DNA of 64,000 bases from Brasenia schreberi (taxonomy: Eukaryota > Streptophyta > Magnoliopsida > Nymphaeales > Cabombaceae), in assembly GCA_036023115.1 (NCBI GenBank), contig JAYKKT010000061.1, positions 12,633,501 through 12,697,500 of the forward strand. Direction: 5' to 3'. The translations under genes and the position numbers were made by a program. The notes beneath the pieces are model-generated. The model worked only from the letters and a program-made list of their open reading frames with translations, had not been told where the DNA came from and did no database searches. Below, in pieces: positions 11,501 through 23,500 of this stretch (position 1 is its first letter; the number at the start of each line of letters is the position of its first letter).

Positions 11501-14500
11501 GAGTATGTACGTTGATAGGGGGAGTGAACTGCTTTGCATGTGCTTGAGCACATGTTTATGTGTTTGCACTAATCTTTTATGAGCTATATTGGAGCTTGTT
11601 GAGAAGTAATTCTTAAAGGGTATAAGTTGTACGCATATGTTGCTTTTTTGATAGATTTTGCTTTACGGTTTCACTCTATGCTTTTAATTCTTTAGTGGTG
11701 ATCGTTTGCGCAGATTGTGGAGATGCTACATTGGTACATCAGAAGTGGTGATATGGTAATAAAGTTCTCTCCTATGTGCTAAATGATTTATGTCCTCTTG
11801 CTTTAGTTTTGCAGTTTATCATTCATCAGGTGAGTATGAAGTGGAATTTTAGGGAATTTTGTGAAAGTTAGGCCCTGAGAAATCCGTGTTGCATCTTTCT
11901 GTTCTTCGTTTCTCCTAAAAATCACGTTTCTGTATTTTTGGCACTTGATTTCATCTTGTGATCGTATCCTACTTGTGAGAATTTACAAAATACTTGTGAT
12001 TTGCCTACTCATTTGAACCAATATATAGATTGGGAAAATGAGCATGCACATCATTTTCTGAGACTGCGCGACAAGAAGCGATTATATATGTATGAGTATC
12101 ATGTTCTTTCATAACGTGAAGCATGCGTGGCCTTTTTCCTTTTGTGTTTGAGGCAAGGCTGTAAGTAACATAGGTCAATCCAATAATCAGTTGCATAGCT
12201 TATTGTAGTGCAGGAATCTTTCTCTTTTTGAATAAAAACATATAAAGAGTTTTAAATGATAGTAAAAGTTTGAAAAGATTACAATACAGTAGTTTTACAA
12301 GAATGTCTCTATATGTCACAAATCACTATAGAGTGCATCGTACACTGCACTCTATATGTCACAAATTACTCACAACGTACAACACACTCATTACATAGAA
12401 AACTATGAGTCTATAAGCATTTTGTGAATTCTTATACTTAAATAACTGACATGTGTGATACATACAACTTGCATAGTACAAGTTTTGTAAGGTTTTGAAT
12501 TTTTATGTTAAAACAATACAGATGTGATATGTATAGAACTATAGATACCTATCGCCTCTATTGCGTCTCCAGCAGGAAATTTTAAAAGCATAAGCTTGGA
12601 ACGTGCTGTTCCAAATCATTGGTTCTGGTTTTGGTTCTTGTTCGGTTACTAAGGAGATGGTAACAAAATTGAACCATAGTGGTCTCTGGTTTAGTTCTGG
12701 TTTCTATTCCATCGGTTCCAGTTATGGATGGCTTCGGTAGTTGTTTGGTTTCGGTTCAACTCAATCGGCCCAGTTGGAACCTGACAAGGTGGTGGCCAAA
12801 GGAGAGCGAGGAAGTGGGACGGGGGAGTAATGGGGATATATTGGGTGGCAATAGTCTTGAGGAGAGGGGGAGGGTTGGTAATATTGGATGGGTTTGAATG
12901 ACATGTAGAGAGTGAGCAAATTGATTGAGCTGGAGTCTGGCAAGGCAAGCATGGCTCTACCTCAAAGAAAAGTGAAGTGGGGAGTTAAGGAGATCGTATT
13001 TTGATTTCAATTATGAGAAGTGCTCTCGTGCTAGGAAAATTGGTAGTGTGGGCAGTAAGGGTTGGTTTTTGACTCTTTAGTGTATCTGAAGGCTGTTTTG
13101 TCTTTACAGGTTAGGGGAATCAGAAATGTTTGTAATAAATGGAAAGCAACTTTGTTTTGCTCTCAAGAAATGAAGGTGGATGCTTTTGATGAGAGGATGG
13201 CTCTTAGTTGTGGGAGGAGCGAATGGGGTTGGCTTCTCTCTCCATTAGTGGTAAGTGCAAGGGAAATTGTGGTTATTTAGGACTAAGGAGGAGGGAAGTT
13301 TGGTAAGTGACTTCTCTATTTCAAGCATCTTTAGGGGTGAGTCCTCTAATATACATTGGTGCTTTACTAGAGTTTATGAAGGTTTAAGTAGTCTTAGTCT
13401 ATGTATGAAGTGAGGATGTTAAGAGAAAAGTCAGGTGTTCTTTCGGTGGTTGGAGAGGATTTTAACAACATTATATATTCTCGTGAGAACTCTACCCATT
13501 TAAGGGATCACTCTTGCATGGGTGGTCCCAAGCTCACATAAAGGAGGAGGGTTGCATTAGGCTTCCGACAGCCAGCATAAAACTTTGTCGGATTTTTATA
13601 CATGGATTATACAAATTATAAGCATTGCGTTGGGGCATCCCCTCTTAGCGACACACTGCAGAGCCCGAATTCTGTGAAAAGTAAGAAGGGTCTCTACATT
13701 TTCGTCCGAATGTGGTGAATCAATTATGGAGAGGGTTCTCATATCATGAACATGTGTAGGTAAAGAAGTTAGTCTCACTACATTGTCACCCGAATGTAGT
13801 GAACAAATTGTAAAGAGGGTCTCCACATTTTCAGCAAGGACAGATGCGGGGGGTACGAAAGCTAATCCTCGATAATAAGATTTGTATTGGTTCTTTGAAT
13901 ATCGGAACATTGTTCGGTAAGCTAATGGATGTGGTAGATACTATGATTAGAGAAAGATTCATATCCTATGTTTCAAAAGGATAAAGTGAGTTGGAGAAAA
14001 AGCAAAGGAGATTGAGGATAGAAGTTTTAAATTATGGTACTCATGAAAGGAAAAAGCTCAAAACGGAGTTGGTATTATCATGAATAAAGATTTAAAGGAT
14101 AGTATAATAAACATACACCGATATGGTGACCGAATCATGACGTTGAAATTAGTGTCAGGAGCATAGATTTCGAATGTAGTTTATGCTTACACACCTCAAG
14201 TAGGACTAGAAGATAGTATGAAGATGACTTTTTGGGAGGAATTAGATAAGGTGATTCAAAGAATTTCACAAAGGGAGATGGTTTGTTTAGGAAACTTAAA
14301 TGGACATGTCAGTAAAGAGGTATTAGGATATCAAGGTATTCATGAAAACTATGGTTTTGGGGGATATAATTTTGCTATGGCATTTGATCTTTTTATAGTC
14401 AATACAATCTTCAAAAATGAGATGAACATTTAATTACTTATAAGAGTGGCTTATCACAAACACAAATTGATTATTTTGTTTGTAGGGAAAAGATAGATCG

Positions 14501-14576
14501 TGTTGTAATGATTTCAAGGTAATTCTAGGAGAAAGCTTAACCACCCAACATCGACTTTTAGTTATGCATTTACAGG

Positions 14577-14608
<32 letters not shown>

Positions 14609-17600
14609 TAAGCTTTTTCCCATACTAGACGGGGTCGGCTACATGGATTCTTTGTTTCCACAAATCCCTATCGTGTGTCATGTTAGCAGTTAACTCCCAA
14701 TAAGCTAGGTCATTCTTTATTGTTTCTTTCCAACACTTTTGTGGTCGTCCTCTACCTCTTTTAATACTTTCCAAATTTAGTTTTTCTAACCTTCTTACAG
14801 GTTCTTCTTTTGATCTTCTTTCGGTTCTTCTTTTGATCTTCTTTCTATATGTCCAAACCATCTTAAACGATGCTCTCTTATTTTATCCTCTATTGGTGCC
14901 ACTCCTAATTTGTTTCTAATAACCTTATTATTTATATGGTCTTTTCTTGTATGACCACTCATCCATCTCAACATCTTCATTTCTGTCACGGACATCTTTT
15001 GTACATGTTGATGATTAACTGCCCAACACTCAGAACCATAAAACATGGCAGGCCTAATTGCTGCTCTATAATATTTACCTTTTAATTTTAATGGTATCTT
15101 CTTATCACAAAGAATACATGATGCTCCTCTCCATTTTAACCAACCAGCATTAATTCTATGAGTAACATCTCCATCAATTCTTCCATCACTCTTAAAAATT
15201 GACCCTAGGTATTTAAAACTTTCCTTTTGGGGAATGCAATGTGTGCCAATTTTAATTTCTATGTCCTCTGAAGTAACCAAATGATCAAACTTACATTCCA
15301 TATATTCTGTCTTTGTTCTACTAAGTCGGAGGCCTTTGCTTTCTAATGTTTCTCTCCATAGTTCCAATTTTCTATTAACTTTTTCCTTAGACTCCTTCAC
15401 TAATATAATGTCATCTGCAAATAACATACACCAAGGTACTTCATCTTGAATATGTTTTGTTAACTCATCCATCACCATTATAAATAAGTATGGACTTAAA
15501 GTTGATCCTTGATGTAACCCAATATTAACTTCAAAGAAGTCTATCATTCCTTCACGAGTCCTCACACATGTTTTTGCACCGTCGTACATGTCTTTTATAA
15601 GGTTAATATATGTCAATGGGATACCTCTTTTTTCCAAAGTTCTCCAAAGAACCTCCTTCGGTACCCTATCATAAGCTTTTTCTAGATCAATAAATATCAT
15701 GTGAAGGTCTTTCCTTTTTGCTCTAAAATGTTCCATAAGACGTCTCAAAAGGTGAATCGCTTCAATAGTAGATCTGCCTGGCATGAATCAAAATTGGTTC
15801 TATGTTGTACTTGATACTTGTCTTAACCTACGTTCGATAATTCTTTCCCATAATTTCATAGTATGACTCATTAACTTGATACCTCGATAATTCGCACAAT
15901 TTTGAATGTCTGCCTTGTTCTTATATATGGGTATAAGTGTACTTGCTCTCCATTCCTCGAGCATCTTTTGGTTTTTCTATATTTTCATTAAATAGTCTTG
16001 TGAGCCAAGTGATTCCTATTTCTCCTAGTATTTTCCAAACTTTTATAGGAATATTATCTGGTCCTACCGATTTACCACCCTTCATATGTTTAAGAGCCTC
16101 TTTGACTTCATTCTTTTGAATATGTCGGTAGAAATTGTGGTTTATATACTTTTCTGACTTGGCTAAGTCTCCTAAACTAGTACTAACATCTTTATTTTTA
16201 TTAAAAAGATTATGAAAATAGTTTTTCCATCTATTTCTTATATCATCATTTGCTACATGAATTTTTTTCATCCTCGTTTTTATGCATCTAACATAATTAA
16301 GCTTCTAAAGTTTTCGCTTCCTTCTTCGCTTTCTTATAAGCTTCTAAAGTTTCACTAGTTTTCTTAGCATAATGTAATTTGTAACAAACCCTCTTTGCCT
16401 TTATTTTGCACTACTTCAGTCCACCACCAAGCTCCTTTTTGTACCGGTACACCTCCCTTAGATACCCCTAACACATCTTTCGCCACTTTCCTAATATGTA
16501 TAGCCAGATTGTTCCACGTATCACAGGGTGTGCCAACATAATTCCAAACATCTCCTTGAAGAACTTTCTGTTTAAATATATCTTCTTTCTCGCTTTTGAA
16601 ATTCCACCGTTTAGCCTGAATAACTCGATGCACTCTTTTCTTCTTTGTCCATTTTTTTTATTTATAAATCCTTAACTAATAGTCGATGTTGGGTGGTTAA
16701 ACTTTCTCTTGGAATTACCTTGCAATCTTTACAACACACTCTATCTTTTTTTCTATAAATAATGTAATTAATTTGTGTTTGTGATAAGCCACTCTTATAA
16801 GTAATTAAATGTTCATATCGTTTTTTGAAGATTGTATTGACCATAAAGAGATCAAATGCCATTGCAAAATTTAAAATCTCCCTACCCTCCTCATTTATAT
16901 CCCCAAAACAAAATCTCCCTACCTTCCTGATTTATATCCCCAAAACCAAAGTTTCCATGAATCCCTTGATATCCTAATGCCTCTTTACCGACATGTCCAT
17001 TTAAATCTCCTAAACAAATCATCTCCCTTTGTGGAATCTTTTGAAACACCTTATCTAACTCCTCCCAAAAAGCTGTCTTTATACTATCTTCTAGTCCTAT
17101 ATTCAAAACCTTTGCTCCTAACACTAATTTCAACGTCATGATACGGTCACCATATCGTTGTATGTCTACTACACTCTCCTTAAAATCTTTATTTATGATA
17201 ATACCAACTCTGTTTCGAGCCTTTCCTTTACCTAAGTACCATAATTTAAAACCGGTATCCTCTATCTCCTTTGCTTTTTCTCCAGCCCATTTTGTCTCTT
17301 GTAAACATAGAATATAAATCTTTCTCCGAATCATAGTATCTACCACCTCCATTAGCTTACCCGATAATGTTCCAATATTTCAAGAACCAATACGAATCTT
17401 ATTATCTAGGACTAGCTTCCTTACCCCCCGCATCTGTCCATAATCAAAATGCGGAGATCCTCTTTGAAAATTCTTCACTACATTCGGGCGACAATGTAGA
17501 GAGACTAACTTCTTTACCCACACCCGTCCATGATGTGGGAACCCTCTCTGCAATTGATTCACTACATTCGGGCGAAAATGTAGTGGCCCTTGCTTACTTT

Positions 17601-20459
17601 TTACTGCATTCGGGCTCTACAGCACGTCGCTAGGCGGGGACGCCCTAAAGCAATGCTCATAATTTTTGTAATCCATGTTATAAAAATCCGACGAAGTTTT
17701 ACGTTGGTTGTCTGAAGCCTAACACAACCCTCCTCCTTTATCCGGGCTTGGGACCGGCAATGCAAGGGTGATCCGTTACATGGTGGACAAAAAAGTGGAT
17801 GTGGAATAATATGTTGGTACAAATGGTGGAACTAAATGGTGGAACCTCAAAAGCGAGAAAGAAATTATATTTAAAAAGAAAGTCTTTCAAGGATATGTTT
17901 TGAATTATGTTGGTACACCTTGTGATATGTGGAATAATATGGCTATACATATTAAGAAAGTGATAAAAGATGTGTTAGGCGAATCTAAGGGAGGTGTGAT
18001 ATAAAAACAAGCTTAGTGGTAGAGTGAAGTGGTGCAAGATAAAATCAAGCTAAAGAAGGCATGCTATAAATTGCATTATGCCGAGAAGACTAGTGAAACT
18101 TGTGAGGCTTATAAGAAAGTAAAGAAAGAAGCAAAAGTCAAATTTTGAGGGGATTTATATAAAAAACTTAACTCAAAAGAAGGTGAAAGAGATATTTTTA
18201 GGATAGCTAAGGCTAGAGATAAGAAAACTAAGGATCTTACTTTTGTTAGATGCATTAAAGATGAGGATGAGAAGATTCTAGTGCGAATGATGATATAAAA
18301 AATAGATAGAAAAGTTTTTTTAATCTTTTTAATGAAAATATAGATATTAGTATTAGCGTCTTATTGTACATTTTAGATGTAAAAAGAAAGACTTTCACTT
18401 GATATTTATTGATCTAGAAAAAGCTTATGAAAGGTATCCCATTACTATTCATAAACCTTATAAGAGACATGTATTATGGTGCAAAAATATGTGTAAGGAT
18501 ACATGAAGGAATGACACACCTCTTTGAAGTTAATGTTGGGTTACGTCAAGGATCAACTTTAAGTCCATACTTATTTATAATAGTGATTGATGATAACAAA
18601 ACATATTCAAGATGAAGTACCTTGGTGTATGTTATTTGGAGATGATATTGTGTTAGTGGAGGAGTCTAAAGAAAAAGTTAATAGAAAATTTAAACTATGG
18701 AGAAAAAATTTAGAAAATAAAGTCTTTCGACTTAGTAGAACAAAAACAAAATATATGGAATGTAAGTTTGATCATTTGGTTACTTCAGAGGACATAAAAA
18801 TTAAAATTGGCACACATTAAATCCCCAAAATGAAAGTTTTAAATATGTAGGGTTAATTTTTCATAGTGATAGAATAATTGATGGAGATGTTACGCATAGA
18901 ATTAATCGAGGTTGGTTAAAATGGAGATGAGTATTGGGTATTTTTTTGTGATAAGAAAATACCATTAAAGTTAAAAGGTAAATATTATAGACCTGTAATT
19001 AGACCTGCCATGTTTTATGGTTATAATATTGGGATGTTGAGATGGATGAGTGGTCATACAAGGAAAAACCGTATACAAGAAAAGATTGTATACATAATGA
19101 GGTTATTAAAAACAAATTGGGAGTGACACCAATAGATAAAATGGGAGAATACCGTTTAAGATGGTTTGGACATATAAAAAGAAGATCAAAAGAAGCGCTT
19201 GCAATAAGGTATTAAAAACTACATTTTGAAAGTATTAAAAGAGGTAGAGGACGACCACAAAAGTGTTGGGAAGAAACAATAAAGAATAATTTGTCTTATG
19301 TTGAGTTAACTGTTCACATGACACAGGGCTGTGGAAACAAAAAATCCATGTAGGCGACCCCGTCTAGTATGGGGAAAAGGCTTAGTTGTTGTTTTTTGTT
19401 CTACATATTCTCGTGAGAGGAGCAAGAAAGGCAAAATCTCAACATAAGAGGGTTTTGTGGAGTGGGTGGATGAGTTGAGGTTGGATATACCACTCTAAGG
19501 GGGTAGATTTATATGGGATAAACTCTCAACTGTTCTGTCGCTCTCTATGATTGTGCAGTTCTTGCTGTCAAATGATTGGTTCATTGGTACATAAAGGTGA
19601 GCCAAGAGCTTCTTCCTCGTCTTGATCATCATCCGTTGTTGCTTGTTCCTGATTACTCCCTTGAGGTCCTCTTTCCTTTCCTTTCATTTTGAGAGTGAGT
19701 GGCTTAAGGCAGATGGGTTTTGGGACTTCGCTAAAATTTCATGGGGAGGGAGGGTGGTAAGCGGTTTTGCTAGTTTCATTGTATGTTTGAAGTTACAAAT
19801 GTTTAAGGAAGAACTTGAGAGGCTAAACAAAGAGGTGTTTGAAAGTGTAGCAGGGAAAAAGGATGTAACTCTTAATTGACATAGCGTCTCTCGTCTTGCA
19901 GGAGGGAAGTGGTAGTTTGAGTGAGAGCAAGACAGGGGGCGTTCTCTCCAAGGGGAGTTGGCCAAGGTTGTTGAATGGGAGGAAATTCCGTGGCGAGAGA
20001 AATACAAAGTTAGGTGGTTAAAATGAGATAGCAACACAGTCTTGGTTCATGACATAGCTAAATGGTGGGCTAGTTGTGATTGTTTATGTAGGCTTTACTC
20101 GGAGAAAGCCTCTTAGAGGCCAAGATTGGACGGGTTGGCTTTTATTTCTATCTTTAGATGAGGACAGAGAATGACTTGTTGGTCCTTTAAGCTTAGAGGA
20201 GGTGGAAAATACAGTACAAAGTTGTTGCAGGGAGAAAGATCTTGGCGTAATGGTTACTCTATGCCTTTGTTCCAAGCATGTCTTTCTGCTGGGAGGCATA
20301 TTTTACATACAGCTCTGATATAGCTAATGAATTGGTGAATTTTATTCCAGAAGAATAAATGCTCCGACATGGTTTGCAAGCTAGATGTAGGAAAAGCATA
20401 TGATCGTGTTTGCATGTATCTGTTAGATAAGATGGGTTTTGGGGCCACTTAGAGGAAAT

Positions 20460-20523
<64 letters not shown>

Positions 20524-23500
20524 TTAGTTTCTCTGTTTTGATTAATGGTTCCCCGATGGGTTTTTATGGTGCCTCAAGGGGCTTAAGGCAAGCTGATCTG
20601 CTGTCTCCTCTATTGTGACTATTGTGTATTTTGGTTATGGAAGTTTTGAGTAGAATGTTGTCTATTGCAGTGGAAAGGGGCTTGATAGAATGTATGGAGG
20701 TTGGTTCTAGCAGTGGGGTTGATTTAGGTGTCATATTTATTGTTTGTCAGTTGATTATTGTTTTTTGTGGGGCTAAGAGCCTAAGACAACATTTTTTTGG
20801 GTTGTATCCTTCTAGGTTTCGAAACAATTTCTGGAATAAGAGTCAACTTATTAAGGGTCAGTTAATCCCTATAGAAGGGGTGGATTGGAGATGCTTGGCA
20901 TCTATTTTGGGTTGTCAGCTTGGTTGTTTCCCAATTAAGTATTTGGGTTTACCTCTTGGGGCTCATTTTAAAGAAATATCTATTTGGGATTCCACTGTAG
21001 CCAAATTTGAGAAGTTAGTAGGGTGAAAGTGCAACTATTTGTCCAAAGATGGTTGTTTAACTCTTTATTAGTACTTTGTCTAACTTGCTGGTGTGCTTTG
21101 TCTTTTTTCTTATGCCTGAATCCATGGCAAAAGAGATTGGAGGGGACTGAACAAAGGTTTTTGTTGCGACATGAAGAAGGAAAAATTGAATTCCATTTGG
21201 TTTGGTGGCAGTCAGTTAAGAAACCACTTCCTTTGGATGGTTAAACAACCACAATCATGATGTTAGCTAGTTTCCATTGCTTTTATTCTTTTCTCATAGG
21301 TGAAAATTAGTAGGTGCTTTATAGCATATATAGCAACGTCCCATTCAGTGCCTCCAGAAATATCCGTTTGATGCAATGCTAAGAGGTTAATCTGTTCATT
21401 TTTCTCAAAGGTCATTCTTGGAGATGTTTATTTCTTGCAAATGCATTAGTAAAGGTAAACACAGCTTGGTAATATACCAATTTTAGCTTATAGGTTCTAT
21501 AACTATAGTTGTTAACTAGTCATCAAGCCAATAAAATATCTATAGAAAATGGACATTCCCGTTATTCAGCTTTTAACTCGTTACCATTCAGAACTATATC
21601 TAGAGTGTGTGGAATGGGGGACAATTGAGCCATTGAAGGGACTGTAACATAAATTGGTGAAATCGAGCTACCATTAGACAAGGGTTCTTGACAATGATGA
21701 CTAGTTCTTTCTTTGCTTGTACTGCCTTTTGGTAAAGCATGATACATATTGAAACTTATATTTGTATAACCTTCAATTTGATTTGTTTATATGTTTTTAA
21801 GTACAGCTTTTTTGTTCTTGGATTCTGATATACTGTTGATGTTTGTCAGATTGTTGATTTTTGTTGTGGCGCTAATGACTTCAGCCGCCTGTTGAAAGAC
21901 AAACTTGATGAGAGTGGGAAGTCATGCTCTTTTAAGAATTATGATCTCATTCGTCCAAAGGTAGACTTTATATTTTCTCACAGAACAGCACACAGTTTTG
22001 ATATGAAAACTTTTCTTTTGGTTTCCACCTGTATGAGTTTACCATAAATTTAGTTTTATTTTTGCTGTTGTTAAACTGTGAGCATTTTAGGATACGTCTT
22101 GTTGCAACTCTTTTGAAGTACTTTCCTATACAGTGCTGTAAAAGTAACATATGCTTGGACAGGATCTGTTTTATGGTTTGTACAACTGTATCCTTAAGTC
22201 CTAAGGAGACGGTACATGAATCAATACAATTAGGTGCCTGTGTCGTTTTGGCACATCCATTGGTGAATTGGTCTGTATTATACGACATTTGTTTGTTAAA
22301 AAGGATGATTTAAAAAGAGTACCTTCAAAAAGCTGTAAACTGCACTGTTTGAAGGTTGAGTCTTATGACCGTTAGAAAGTACTGTCATCAAAAAGTTGTT
22401 TTAAATTACAGTACTGTTCTAAAAAGCTGCAAATGTTTTCAGAAAGCTGTTTGCAGTATGGCACAGTTCTAAAATCGCTGTTGTTTTTCAGTTTTCAGTA
22501 AATAGTATATTGTTTCTAATATCATCTCACTAAGTGAAAAACTTATAGGTATCACACCTATCATATATACAATACCATATCAATTTCTGTAACATTGGTT
22601 TCAATATGCTTTTAAAGTTATAGCATTTCTATTGTAGGTTTCGAATTTTGAATTGTTTGCCTTCTTCTCTCAACGTGGACACATATTGATACAAACATTT
22701 GACAAAGTTGCCCTGTTGACCAACTTTTACAGAATTTTTTTAACCTGTTATATTCAACCTTTTGCTTGATTTGAGGCATGTGAACAGCTGATTGGTAGTT
22801 TGAAACAGCATATTTATGTAATGAAAAATAACTTCTTGTGTAAGTAATGACCTTGATGGAGGCAAATTTCTAATAAGATTGCATAAGTTATATTTTTGGA
22901 CCGAATAATTCTCACATTACTGATTGGCATGCTTCTTTGTGACGCAAGTGCCAAATGCAATATCTGAACTGTTTGCGTCTTTTCCTAAGCAGCTGCTTAA
23001 GTTGGCTTGTAAATTTCACTACTACTATACATTCATGCAATGTTGTAATTAGTGTATCGGTGATCGTATCGCAGAGGGCACTGATATGCGATAACCGTGC
23101 CATATCATACAATATCAAAAAGAGCAGAGGATATCCAAACATGGGCAAGCATCAAGTTGGTAGAACAAGCCAATTATTTGGGATTACCTACTCTTTTAGG
23201 CCAATCAAAAAGCAGGTCTTTGAATTCATCCAAGTTCGGGTTTGAAAAATTTAGAAGGGTGGAAAGAGAATGCTTTCTCCAAGGTATGGGATGGGGGATT
23301 CTCATCAAATCTGTTATACAAGCAATCCCAACTTATGTGAAGGGTGCTTCTCACTACCAATCTCTTTATGCAGCCACATTGGGTTGTTGATTAGCAAATT
23401 CTGGTAGGTAGTGGAAACGGCAAAAGAAATATCCATTGGATTCAGTGGTTTCTCGAGAAGCATTATCCTTGAAGAGAAACACTATGTTCTCTCCAGTTAC

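Larger units (their letters stand above)
12960..21245 (+). mobile_element. L1-clade LINE, old, split by a later RTE insertion
   Basis: Its left part (about 12960-13488) encodes endonuclease-like pieces ([20 protein letters not shown]). Its right part (19403-21245) resumes with [45 protein letters not shown], then the RT with [12 protein letters not shown], a (TA)n tract inside the WIY motif, [20 protein letters not shown] and [17 protein letters not shown]. Many stops are present. These are the standard blocks of plant L1 elements. The 5' limit is uncertain. RTE copy C splits it at 13489-19402. Confidence 0.85.

Noticed and set aside
12691..12952. Pro/Ser-rich minus-strand frames near the L1 5' end
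   Set aside because: Antisense of G-rich sequence at the L1 5' part, without conserved features.
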